DNA of 41,616 nucleotides from Candidatus Kutchimonas denitrificans (lineage in GTDB: Bacteria; Gemmatimonadota; Gemmatimonadetes; Palauibacterales; KS3-K002), in assembly GCA_011774835.1 (NCBI GenBank), contig JAACAK010000070.1:1-41616 (forward strand). Reading direction: 5' to 3'. Positions within the stretch are counted from its first letter, which is position 1, and the number at the start of each line of letters is the position of its first letter. Made by a program: the position numbers and the translations under genes. Below, piece after piece: positions 17,631 through 24,614 of this stretch. The notes beneath the pieces are model-generated. The model was not told the DNA's origin and made no database searches. It was given only the letters and a program-made list of their open reading frames with translations.

Positions 17631-18971
17631 CTAAGCCTCCTTCAGTACTTCCAGAAGTAAGTCTACGTCGTCTTTCGAGCGCTTCTCCGTGAAAGCGACC
17701 AGCAGGCCGTCATCGACGTCGATGTGCGGGAAGCGCGACAGCGCGACGCCGGCCAAGATGCCCCGGTCGGCGCCTTTCTCGATCAGCTGCCGGGCGTCGC
17801 CCGGCGTCTGGAGCGCGAATTCGCGGACGAACGGCGCGTCGGGGAAGAGGGGCTCGAGGTCGGTCTCCGCCACGATCCGGTCGTAAGCGTAGTGCGCGAC
17901 CTGGGCGCTGGTCTCCGCCACCTGGCGCAGACCTCCCTTCCCCACGGTGGCCATGTAGATCGTGGCGGCCAGCGCTATCAGCCCCTGGTTGGTGCAGATG
18001 TTGCTCGTCGCCTTCTCGCGCCGGATGTGCTGCTCGCGGGTCTGCAATGTGAGTACGAAGCCGCGGCGACCGTCGACGTCCTCGGTCTGTCCCACGATGC
18101 GGCCCGGCATGCTGCGGATGTAATCGCCGCGGGCGGCGAACAGCCCCAGGACGGGACCGCCGTAGCTGAGCGGGATCCCGAGGGGTTGCCCTTCGGCGAC
18201 GGCGATGTCGGCGCCGCAGGCGCCCGGGCTCTTCAGCAGGGCGAGGGAGACCGGATCGACCACGGCGATGAAGAGCGCGCCGGCGTCGTGGGCGATTCCG
18301 GCGGCCGCCTCGAGGTCCTCGATGGCGCCGTAGAAGTTCGGGCTCTGGACGATCACCGCCGAGGTGTCGTCGTCGACCAGCTCCTTCAGCCGCTCCAGGT
18401 CCGTCACGCCGCCGTCGGTGCGGGGCGCGATCTCCACCGGCAGCTGCAGCCCCAGGTTGTAGGTGTCGAGAACCTGGCGATAATGGGGGTTGGCCGTGAT
18501 CGACAGGACGATCTTCTGCCGGTCGCGCTGGATCGAGTCGGCCATCAGCGCCGCCTCGGCCATCGCCGACGCGCCGTCGTACATCGACGCGTTCGCCACG
18601 TCGAGCCCCGTGAGCTCGCAGATCATGCTCTGGAACTCGTAGATCGACTGGAGCGTGCCCTGGCTGACCTCCGCCTGATACGGCGTGTAGGCGGTGTAGA
18701 ACTCGCTGCGGCGGATCAGGTGGTCTACCGCCGCGGGCGTGTGGTGATCGTAGTAGCCCGCCCCGGCGAAGCAGAGCAGGTGCTTGCTCTCGTTCGCCAG
18801 GCGCCCGAGCGTCCGGACGGTCTCCCACTCCGACAGGGCGGAGGGCAGATCGAGGGGCTCCCGCAGGCGGAACTTGTCGGGGATATCGGCGAAGAGCTCC
18901 TCTTCCGAAGAGACTCCCGCGGCGCGGAGCATTTCCTGACGGTCCGCGTCCGAATGCGGAACATAACTCAT
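17631..18971 (-). CDS. gcvPA: Glycine dehydrogenase (decarboxylating) subunit 1 (P-protein, alpha)
   Basis: A 446-residue partner of GcvPB. Typical motifs are MSYVPHSDADRQEML at the N-terminus, LCFAGAGYYDHHTPAAVDHL, TAYTPYQAEVSQGTLQSIYE and MYDGASAMAEAALMA. GcvPA contributes to the alpha-beta dimer but lacks the PLP lysine, which is in GcvPB. It starts 53 bp after gcvH and runs into the UPF0173 gene with a 2-bp gap. Confidence 0.96.
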   Translation of the reverse strand: MSYVPHSDADRQEMLRAAGVSSEEELFADIPDKFRLREPLDLPSALSEWETVRTLGRLANESKHLLCFAGAGYYDHHTPAAVDHLIRRSEFYTAYTPYQAEVSQGTLQSIYEFQSMICELTGLDVANASMYDGASAMAEAALMADSIQRDRQKIVLSITANPHYRQVLDTYNLGLQLPVEIAPRTDGGVTDLERLKELVDDDTSAVIVQSPNFYGAIEDLEAAAGIAHDAGALFIAVVDPVSLALLKSPGACGADIAVAEGQPLGIPLSYGGPVLGLFAARGDYIRSMPGRIVGQTEDVDGRRGFVLTLQTREQHIRREKATSNICTNQGLIALAATIYMATVGKGGLRQVAETSAQVAHYAYDRIVAETDLEPLFPDAPFVREFALQTPGDARQLIEKGADRGILAGVALSRFPHIDVDDGLLVAFTEKRSKDDVDLLLEVLKEA

Positions 18972-19024
18972 GTTTCAGTCAACCTTCTGGCTGTAGTGTT
19001 CGTGCCGATGTCGAACTCGCGGTC

Positions 19025-19417
19025 TCAGTCGGCGATCAGTTCACTGTAACCCTCGGGCGACAGCAAGCTGTCGAGCTCCGATGGATCCTGCAGCTTCAGC
19101 TTGATCATCCAGCCGTCGCCGTACGGATCGCGGTTTACGGCTGCCGGGTCGTCGGCCAGCTTGTCGTTGACCTCCGTGACCTCGCCGGCCGCCGGAGAGT
19201 AGAGCTCGGACACCGCTTTCACCGCCTCGATGGTCCCGAAGGCCTCCATCCTGGAGAACGAAGCCCCCACGTCCGGCAGCTCGACGAAAACGACGTCGCT
19301 GAGCTCGCCCTGCGCGTAGTCGGTGATGCCCACTTTGATCTCGTCGTCACCGGTCTTCTCGACCCATTCGTGCTCTTCCGTGTAGAGCAGCTCTTTTGGC
19401 ACGTTCGCTTCGGCCAT
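19025..19417 (-). CDS. gcvH: Glycine cleavage system H protein
   Basis: A 130-residue lipoyl carrier that shuttles the aminomethyl intermediate between P, T and L proteins. The lipoylated lysine is Lys67 in GTIEAVKAVSELYSPAAGEV. Residues LYTEEHEWVE and the acidic surface are typical of the family. The chosen ATG has GGAGGA 5 nt upstream; a longer frame to 19468 would run into the -10 element. It is the first gene of a minus-strand block with gcvPA, the UPF0173 gene, gcvPB and the LipM-like transferase. A gcvT gene is not in the window. Confidence 0.96.
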   Translation of the reverse strand: MAEANVPKELLYTEEHEWVEKTGDDEIKVGITDYAQGELSDVVFVELPDVGASFSRMEAFGTIEAVKAVSELYSPAAGEVTEVNDKLADDPAAVNRDPYGDGWMIKLKLQDPSELDSLLSPEGYSELIAD

Positions 19418-19466
19418 GATTCCTCCGCCTGGGTGGATTCGTTGGTTGGGGTCAAGTCGGCGCGTC

Positions 19467-19496
19467 ACAATACCCGGGGGAGAACGGCGCCGTCAA
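19467..19496 (-). promoter_or_regulatory. sigma70-type promoter of the gcv block
   Basis: Minus-strand TTGACG (19496-19491), 18-bp spacer, TATTGT (19472-19467). The predicted leader of about 43 nt leaves no room for a glycine riboswitch. Confidence 0.65.
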
Positions 19497-19560
19497 GGCG
19501 TTTCGCGTCGTTCCATCACCCCCGGCGTCGTCCGACACGCCGAACCGGCGCCAGAAATTC

Positions 19561-19589
19561 TTGCTGTTTGAAGGGTCGAGGCTTAGCTT
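19561..19589 (+). promoter_or_regulatory. Candidate promoter of the small RNA/sORF locus
   Basis: TTGCTG (19561-19566), 17-bp spacer, TAGCTT (19584-19589). The -35 is only a half match, but the -10 resembles TAGCAT/TAGCTT elements elsewhere in the window. The locus is divergent from gcvH. Confidence 0.4.
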
Positions 19590-19663
19590 GGCAGCGATGC
19601 GTGTCCTACACGCGTCGACTTCTTTTGTGCCCTTGGCGCGACTCTAACGAAAGGAGGTGGTCC

Positions 19664-19726
19664 ATGTCCGTAGATAGATCTGGCCAACCGGCACGGGCAA
19701 ACGGCTGCCTCGAGGTGGTAGGCTAG
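19664..19726 (+). CDS. Candidate 20-residue sORF with 16S-complementary ribosome-binding site
   Basis: ATG at 19664, TAG at 19724-19726, encoding a 20-residue peptide that starts MSVDRSGQPARANG and ends CLEVVG. Directly abutting the ATG is GAAAGGAGGTGGTCC (19649-19663). This pairs along its whole length with the canonical bacterial 16S 3' end (14 Watson-Crick pairs and one G-U), while its AGGAGG core is still at normal spacing. The peptide has one cysteine, no membrane segment and no recognised family. The stop codon lies in a strong hairpin. Such a short ORF would normally be dismissed; the extreme ribosome-binding site is the reason to list it. Confidence 0.5.
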   Translation: MSVDRSGQPARANGCLEVVG

Positions 19727-19795
19727 CTACCAGCCTCTGTCGGGCTCACACCTGGCGGCGCTTCGAGGCGTCGCGCCGGTTGAGCCAGACACCCC

Positions 19796-19831
19796 AACGC
19801 GGCCGTGCACCTCCGGGTGCGCGGCCGCGTT
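19796..19831. terminator. Convergent hairpin between RNA locus and membrane-protein gene
   Basis: Ten-bp perfect outer arms AACGCGGCCG/CGGCCGCGTT continue as a G-U pair and GCACC/GGTGC-like pairing to a 4-nt loop. It lies between convergent transcription units and could end both. It lacks a T-tract. Confidence 0.5.
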
Positions 19832-19865
19832 CAGCTGGTGCCCCTCCCCCGCCCCTCCGCTCCCC

Positions 19866-20347
19866 TCACTCCGCTTTCCTCTTCAGCAACAGCGCCACCA
19901 CGATCGCGTGCGTGACCAGCAGCGCCGGCACGATCACGGCCGGGATGAAATAGGTGGCCCCCAGATGACCGTCCGGGGTCCGCCGAAGCCCTTGGTAGAG
20001 CGCGTTCAGAAGGTTCGCGATCCCCACCACGCTGAAGATCCACGTCAGCGCGATGCCGCCCGGCCAGCGATAGCGCAGGGCGAGGGCCGCCGCCAGGGCG
20101 AGGATCGCGGCGGCCAGGTCGCCGTACGCCGCCGGCACGGCGAACGCGGGGTCGAGGGGGGGCCGCCGTGACGCGGGGCACGCGGAACGACAGCCCCACG
20201 TAGCGGAAGCCATGAAAGAGGAGAAACGGGATGAGGGTCTGGCGGGTCGAGAGGGCGGCGAGCCGGGGAACGACGTACCAGGGGGCGGCCAGGCCGTAGG
20301 CCAGCAGGCCGAGGACGATGCTGCCGGGGAGAAAAGAGGTCGGACAT
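19866..20347 (-). pseudogene. Frameshifted small integral membrane protein
   Basis: Two overlapping frames together spell one four-helix membrane protein of about 160 residues. The first part is PGSIVLGLLAYGLAAPWYVV...FHGFRYVGLSFRVPRVTAA and the second PLDPAFAVPAAYGDLAAAILALAAAL...FIPAVIVPALLVTHAIVVALLLKRKAE. The frames join at a run of seven Cs (minus strand; 20156-20162): deleting one C restores VTAAPLDPAFAV. At the 5' end, the ATG at 20347 with an upstream AAGGG gives MSDLFS and joins the main frame only if one T of a TTTT run (about 20333-20336) is removed. Alternatively an in-frame ATG at 20382 avoids that second shift but overlaps the operator. The protein family is unknown to me. The breaks are either real decay or homopolymer assembly errors. 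It is probably the target of the adjacent MarR regulator. Confidence 0.65.
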
Positions 20348-20363
20348 GGTCGGGGCCCTTTCA

Positions 20364-20375
20364 GTGTATATACAC
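20364..20375. promoter_or_regulatory. Operator-like palindrome upstream of the membrane-protein gene
   Basis: GTGTATATACAC is a perfect 12-bp palindrome 17 bp upstream of the ATG at 20347. An almost identical site (GTGTATGTACAC) precedes the MarR-type gene, so both are candidate binding sites of that regulator. Confidence 0.6.
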
Positions 20376-20421
20376 GTAACATCGCCGAACAAAACCGCCG
20401 TTCGACCCTTTCGCCTCCCGG

Positions 20422-20881
20422 CTACTCGGTCACCTCGGCGGCCACGGCCACGGTGCGAGCGAGGGCGTCCTGAAGCTGCGGCCACATCTCCTGGCCCAAC
20501 CCCTCCACGATCGCTCGTTGCGCCCCTTCCCACAGGGGCAGCGCGGCGGCTAGCTGCTGCTGCCCTTTTACGGTCAGCGTGACCTCTCTGGCCCGGGTGT
20601 CGGTGCGGTCGGTGTCCACCTTCACCAGCCGCCGCTCCTGCAACGGACCCAGATTGCGGGTCAGGGTGGTCCAATCCATCCCCAGGGCGCGCGGCCAGGT
20701 CGCTGAGCGAGACGGGGCCCGCCACGTGAACCCCCGCCAGCACGGTGAACTGGGTACAGCGCAGGCCGGCCGGGCCGGGCGCGGCGTCGTAGAGCTGCGT
20801 GACGGCGCGGGCGGCGCGTCGCAGCTGAAAGCAGGCGCAGGCCGTGGCGGCGTGGTCGGGAGAAACGGGTGCCGGGGTCAT
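20422..20881 (-). pseudogene. Frameshifted MarR-family transcriptional regulator
   Basis: A winged-helix MarR-type regulator split over two frames. The N-terminal part is ACACFQLRRAARAVTQLYD...LRCTQFTVLAGVHVAGPVSLSDLAA and the C-terminal part MDWTTLTRNLGPLQERRLVK...DTRAREVTLTVKGQQQL. Adding one base in the GCGCGC tract near 20684-20692 restores LAARALGMDWTTLTRNL, the recognition-helix region of the family. The wing sequence DRTDTRAREVTLT is typical. Intact length would be about 153 residues, normal for MarR. The ATG at 20881 is 6 bp from a GTGTA-NN-TACAC palindrome, suggesting autoregulation. As sequenced it could not make a full regulator; either the locus is decaying or the base calls are wrong. 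Confidence 0.75.
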
Positions 20882-20887
20882 GCTTAC

Positions 20888-20899
20888 GTGTATGTACAC
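20888..20899. promoter_or_regulatory. Operator-like palindrome upstream of the MarR-type gene
   Basis: GTGTATGTACAC (arms GTGTA/TACAC, 2-bp centre), matching the site at 20364-20375 in 11 of 12 positions. Confidence 0.6.
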
Positions 20900-20958
20900 T
20901 GGTTTGCCCGCAGGTCACACGTTCTCTTCTCCTCCCCTGGAATCCCCGCCGGCTGGCC

Positions 20959-21957
20959 TCAGGCGGGTGGCGCCCCGGTCTCACCTCGCGCTTCAGCGGG
21001 CGGCCCTTCGCCCAACCGGTAGACGCGATAGGTCGGGTAGGCGAAGTCGATGGTGGGCTCGGCGGCGAAGCGGTCGAGGATCTCGGTGGCGATGCGATCG
21101 GTCAACGAACGGCGGCGTCGGACCGGGGTCAGGTTCCGCAGGGTGAGGAGCACGCCCGAATCGGCGATCTCGGTGTAGACGTACGGCGCGGTGGAACCGA
21201 GCCGGAAGGCGAACTCGCGCTCCAGGCTCTTGAATCCTTCGCGCAGGTCGGGCACGATCTCCTCGTAGAGGTTGAGGGCGACATCCTTGATGATCTCCCG
21301 TGCCCGTTGCCAATCGCTCTCGAACGTGACCAGCACCTGGATCTCGTGCCAGACCAGCGGGTTCACGGTGGCGGAGGAGATCACGTTCTTGTTTAGGAAA
21401 GCGCTGTTGGGAACGGTGACGATGCGGCCGGTCGACTGCATGGCGTGGACCAGCGGCTCGCCGACCTCGAGCACCGTGGTCTTGAGCAGTCCGATGTCGA
21501 TGACGTCGCCGGTGATCCCCTCGACCACGACCCGGCTGCCGATCTCGACGCCGCGACGCGAGTTGATGTAGATCCAGCCGGCGAGGCTGCGAACCACGTC
21601 GGCGAGGGCGATGGTGACGGCGGCGGCGATGAGTCCGAGGATCGTGCCCACGTCGGCCAGCGCCAGGCGCTCGGCGAAGAGGACGACGGCGGCGATGACC
21701 AGCGTGATCCAGAACGCATAGGTGATGATCTTGCGCAGCTGGTGCCGCTGGTTGATGTCCTCGATGTGGGCATCGATCCCCCTCCGGATGAGGCGCGAGG
21801 CCGCGTAGAGCGCTGCCGCGGTCAGGACGAAGATCGCGATCTTCTCCAGCGAGCTGCCGGCGGTGATCGCATCCCAGACCCGGGCGATGGCGCCGGGGAT
21901 CTGGCGGGCACCCTCTTGCGCGCGCTCGACCGGGGTTTGTAGGAAAGCGAAGATCAT
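20959..21957 (-). CDS. MscS-family mechanosensitive channel
   Basis: A 332-residue small-conductance mechanosensitive ion channel that should release solutes on osmotic downshock. Three transmembrane segments are visible: about 40-60, 75-98 and 103-130. The pore-lining third helix is LIAAAVTIALADVVRSLAGW, followed by the beta-domain motif GVEIGSRVVVEGITGDVIDI and VPNSAFLNKNVISS, which are typical of MscS. The start at 21957 is the beginning of the family-like sequence; a much longer frame upstream is a shadow of other genes. There is no Shine-Dalgarno, and TATATT lies 6 nt before the ATG, so the message may be leaderless. Confidence 0.93.
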   Translation of the reverse strand: MIFAFLQTPVERAQEGARQIPGAIARVWDAITAGSSLEKIAIFVLTAAALYAASRLIRRGIDAHIEDINQRHQLRKIITYAFWITLVIAAVVLFAERLALADVGTILGLIAAAVTIALADVVRSLAGWIYINSRRGVEIGSRVVVEGITGDVIDIGLLKTTVLEVGEPLVHAMQSTGRIVTVPNSAFLNKNVISSATVNPLVWHEIQVLVTFESDWQRAREIIKDVALNLYEEIVPDLREGFKSLEREFAFRLGSTAPYVYTEIADSGVLLTLRNLTPVRRRRSLTDRIATEILDRFAAEPTIDFAYPTYRVYRLGEGPPAEARGETGAPPA

Positions 21958-21975
21958 GGCAAGAATATAAGGCGG

Positions 21976-22110
21976 TGGGGGGTGGTGAGTAGTGGGTGGT
22001 GGGTGAAAGGCGGTGAGCGGTGAGGGATAACTTGGCGATTGGAAATTGGATGTGGAAATTGGAAATTCACCTTGAAGATTCAACCTTGACCATTGAACCT
22101 TTGAGACCCC
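21976..22110 (+). repeat. Three-part intergenic word repeat, copy 4
   Basis: On the plus strand: GTGAGTAGTGGGTGGTGGG words, then CTTGGCGATTGGAAATTGG words including ATTGGAAATTGGATGTG at 22038-22054, then CACCTTGAAGATTCAACC, then CCATTGAACCTT. It fills the divergent gap between the mscS-like and EamA genes. Confidence 0.85.
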
Positions 22111-22131
22111 ACACAGCCTGACCCGACCCCA

Positions 22132-23052
22132 TTGAGCCACGCCCGCCCCGTCATCACCGACCGACCGTCCCGCCTGGCCATCCTGGCCGCGTTCGCCGCC
22201 ATCTATCTCGTTTGGGGCTCGACCTACCTGGCGATCCGCTTCGCCGTCGAGACGCTGCCGCCCTTCCTGATGACGGCGGTGCGCTTCCTGATCGCGGGCG
22301 CCCTGATGTATGCGTGGGCCAGGGCCCGTGGTGCGCCGCGGCCAACGGCCTCGAACTGGATTGCGACGGCGCTGGTGGGCACGCTGATGCTGGCGGTCGG
22401 CGTCGGTGCGGTTGCCTGGGCCGAGCAGAGCGTCCCATCGGGTATCGCGGCGCTCATCGTGGCCGTGGGGCCGCTCTGGATGGTTCTGATCGACTGGCTC
22501 TCCTTCGAGGGCGCGCGGCCGAGCTCCAGGGTGTGGGCGGGCATCGTTCTCGGCTTTACCGGCGTGGCGCTGCTGGTCGGCCCGGAGCGGCTGGCTGGCG
22601 CGGGCCGGATCGATGTTATGGGCACGGTCGTGATCGTGGTGGGGACGATCACCTGGGCCTACGGGTCGCTCTATTCCCGGGGTACGCGTCTGCCGTCCTC
22701 GGCCACCCTGGCGGCGGGGATGGAGATGTGCACGGGCGCGGCGGTCCTGCTGCTGTTCGGAACGGCGGTGGGCGAGTGGTCCCGGTTGGAGCTCGATGGT
22801 GTTTCCGCCCTGTCCCTCGCCTCCGTCGCCTACCTGGCCGTCTTCGGATCGATCGTCGCTCTCGGCGCCTACCTGTGGCTGCTTCGCGTCACCACCCCCG
22901 CTCGCATCATCACCCACGCCTACGTGAACCCGGCCGTGGCGCTCTTGCTGGGCTGGTCGTTGGCGGACGAGCCGCTGAACGTTAGGACGCTGACCGCTTC
23001 GGCGGTGATCATCGCCGCGGTGCTGATCATCCTGGGGGAGAGGCGGAGGTGA
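22132..23052 (+). CDS. EamA/DMT-family exporter
   Basis: A 306-residue drug/metabolite transporter with two EamA repeats of five helices. The first repeat begins FAAIYLVWGSTYLAIRFAVE, with PPFLMTAVRFLIAG; the second contains WAYGSLYSRGTRLP and ITHAYVNPAVALLLGW, all family hallmarks. The usual substrates are metabolites or amino acids; none can be assigned here. The start is TTG at 22132 with no clear Shine-Dalgarno, so it is uncertain, but the first transmembrane helix begins soon after it. The gene stands alone between two copies of the intergenic repeat. Confidence 0.93.
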   Translation: MSHARPVITDRPSRLAILAAFAAIYLVWGSTYLAIRFAVETLPPFLMTAVRFLIAGALMYAWARARGAPRPTASNWIATALVGTLMLAVGVGAVAWAEQSVPSGIAALIVAVGPLWMVLIDWLSFEGARPSSRVWAGIVLGFTGVALLVGPERLAGAGRIDVMGTVVIVVGTITWAYGSLYSRGTRLPSSATLAAGMEMCTGAAVLLLFGTAVGEWSRLELDGVSALSLASVAYLAVFGSIVALGAYLWLLRVTTPARIITHAYVNPAVALLLGWSLADEPLNVRTLTASAVIIAAVLIILGERRR

Positions 23053-23158
23053 GTGGTGGTGGGTAGTGGGTAGTGGGTGAACTTGGAGATTGGAAATTGG
23101 ATGTGAGTATTGAAAGTTCAACTTGAAGATTGAACGTTTACCATCGAACCTTCCCGCC
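23050..23158 (+). repeat. Three-part intergenic word repeat, copy 5
   Basis: GTGGTGGTGGGTAGTGGGTA words, then CTTGGAGATTGGAAATTGG including ATTGGAAATTGGATGTG at 23089-23105, then CAACTTGAAGATTGAACG and CCATCGAACCTT. It is the clearest parallel to copy 4 and lies between convergent genes. Confidence 0.85.
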
Positions 23159-23165
23159 TCTAACC

Positions 23166-24578
23166 TCAACTCCCCGGCAGCGTCTCGTCTTCCCGCACCC
23201 GCCGCGCCACGCCGATCCCGGTGAATCCATAGACCACGGCGAAGAGGAAGCCGGTGTAGTTCATCACCGCCCACGGCAGGTACGAAAGCGTCGACACGTC
23301 CAGCGTGGCCGCCATGAAAACTCCAGCAGCCGACCAGGGGATGAGCGGCACCACCACGGTGCCACTGTCCTCCAGCGTCCGGGAGAGGTTCTTCGCCGCC
23401 AGCTCGCGCTGTCGATAGGCGGGCGCGAACAGCTCGCCGGGCAGCAGGATGGTCAGGTAGCTCGAGCCGGTGATGAGCGCGGTGAAGACGGTGGAGCCGA
23501 CGGTGGTGGCCACCAGGCTGCCGGTGGTGCGGGCGGCGCGGAGCAGGAGGCCCAGGGCCACGTCGAGGAAGCCCGCACGGTTGACGATGCCGGCGAACGA
23601 GAAGGCGGCGAAGACGATCAGGGTGACCTCCATCATCGGACCCATGCCGCCGCGGGAGAGCAGGTTGTCCACCGCCGGGTCGCCGGTGTGCGCCACGTAG
23701 CCGGTGACCGCGGCCTCGCTCACCGCCTGCAGCGACTCGCCCTGAAAGAGGACGGCGATCGCCGCGGCGATCGCCGAGGCCAGCAGGATGCCCGGGATGG
23801 TCGGACGCTTCCGGATGGCGAAATAGAGAACGACCGGCAGCGGCAGCAGGACCCAGGGGCTCATGACGAACGCGCCGGCGAGGGTGTCGAGGATCGCCTG
23901 GACCCGCTCCGGCGCCGCCGCCGGCTGGCTCCGGGCGCCCACGATCAGGTAGACCAGCAGGCCCAGGCTCCACGCGGGCGCGGTCGTCCACAACATGTGC
24001 CGGATGTGGTCGAACAGGTTGGAGCCCGCGGCCACCGGGGCCAGGTTCGTGGTATCGGAAAAAGGTGACAGCTTGTCGCCGAAGTAGGCGCCGGCGACCA
24101 CGGCGCCCGCCGCGGCGCCCGGCGGCACCCCGAGGCCGGCGGCCACGCCCATCAGCGCGATCCCGATGGTGCCCACGGTTCCCCACGACGTGCCGGTGAA
24201 CAGGGAGACCAGCGAGCAGAGGACGCAGGCGGTGGCGAGGAAGAAGCGGGGCGTGATGGTCTGCAGCCCCCAGCGCAGCAGCAGCGGGATGGTGCCGGCG
24301 GCGATCCAGGTGCTGATCAGCGCCCCGACGCTGACCAGGATCAGCGCGGCCGGCAGCGCCTTGGCGATCCCCTCGATGATGCCGTCCTGCAGCTCCGGCC
24401 ATCCGTAACCGAGCCGGTGGGCCACCAGCCCGGCCACGGCCGACGCGACCAGCAGCAGGACTTCGATGCGCAGCCGATAGATGCCGTAGCCGACGCCCAG
24501 CAGGACGGCCATCACCACGAAGGGGAGGAGCGCCTCGAACGTGTTGGGCGCTCTTCTGCCGTCAGGCTCGGTCGGCAT
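23166..24578 (-). CDS. NhaC-family Na+/H+ antiporter
   Basis: A 470-residue inner-membrane antiporter of the NhaC family, exchanging sodium (or a related organic acid/sodium pair, as in MleN) for protons. Diagnostic motifs are FTGTSWGTVGTIGIAL, GAVVAGAYFGDKLSPFSDT and LAPVAAG. About 11-12 hydrophobic segments are visible. The ATG has only a weak ribosome-binding site. It is followed by a convergent repeat element. Two other likely sodium/proton-related systems (NatAB-like and NhaP-like) lie within 4 kb, suggesting a sodium-handling neighbourhood; this is inference. Confidence 0.94.
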   Translation of the reverse strand: MPTEPDGRRAPNTFEALLPFVVMAVLLGVGYGIYRLRIEVLLLVASAVAGLVAHRLGYGWPELQDGIIEGIAKALPAALILVSVGALISTWIAAGTIPLLLRWGLQTITPRFFLATACVLCSLVSLFTGTSWGTVGTIGIALMGVAAGLGVPPGAAAGAVVAGAYFGDKLSPFSDTTNLAPVAAGSNLFDHIRHMLWTTAPAWSLGLLVYLIVGARSQPAAAPERVQAILDTLAGAFVMSPWVLLPLPVVLYFAIRKRPTIPGILLASAIAAAIAVLFQGESLQAVSEAAVTGYVAHTGDPAVDNLLSRGGMGPMMEVTLIVFAAFSFAGIVNRAGFLDVALGLLLRAARTTGSLVATTVGSTVFTALITGSSYLTILLPGELFAPAYRQRELAAKNLSRTLEDSGTVVVPLIPWSAAGVFMAATLDVSTLSYLPWAVMNYTGFLFAVVYGFTGIGVARRVREDETLPGS

Positions 24579-24614
24579 GGTCGCGTCCGGTGTTCAAAGC
24601 CGCGCGAGACCGCA

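Larger units (their letters stand above)
19596..19831 (+). ncRNA. Candidate structured RNA with embedded sORF
   Basis: A gene-free 450-bp gap between gcvH and the frameshifted membrane-protein gene contains four successive strong hairpins on the plus strand. Hairpin 1 has a 9-bp stem (19596-19604/19608-19616, loop CCT) followed by ACTTCTTTT. A perfect extended Shine-Dalgarno and a 20-codon ORF follow. Hairpin 2 (19712-19737) has a 10-bp stem with one bulge and overlaps the sORF stop. Hairpin 3 runs from about 19743 to 19787. Hairpin 4 (19796-19831) has a 16-bp stem with loop TCCG. The nested, strong folding and a plausible promoter suggest a discrete transcript of about 236 nt. It matches no RNA family I recognise. 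It could be a leader-peptide transcript, a translation-titrating RNA, or a short mRNA. Confidence 0.5.

Noticed and set aside
19418..19496. Glycine riboswitch before gcvH
   Set aside because: The promoter at 19467-19496 leaves a leader of only about 43 nt, too short for any known glycine aptamer.
7080..23158. Intergenic repeats as CRISPR arrays
   Set aside because: No constant repeat with unique spacers; the words vary and abut each other, and no cas gene is present.
20959..24402. Open minus-strand frame of 1147 codons ending in the MscS-like channel
   Set aside because: Only the last 332 codons have protein-like sequence; the rest runs antisense through EamA, out of frame through NhaC, and through repeat DNA.
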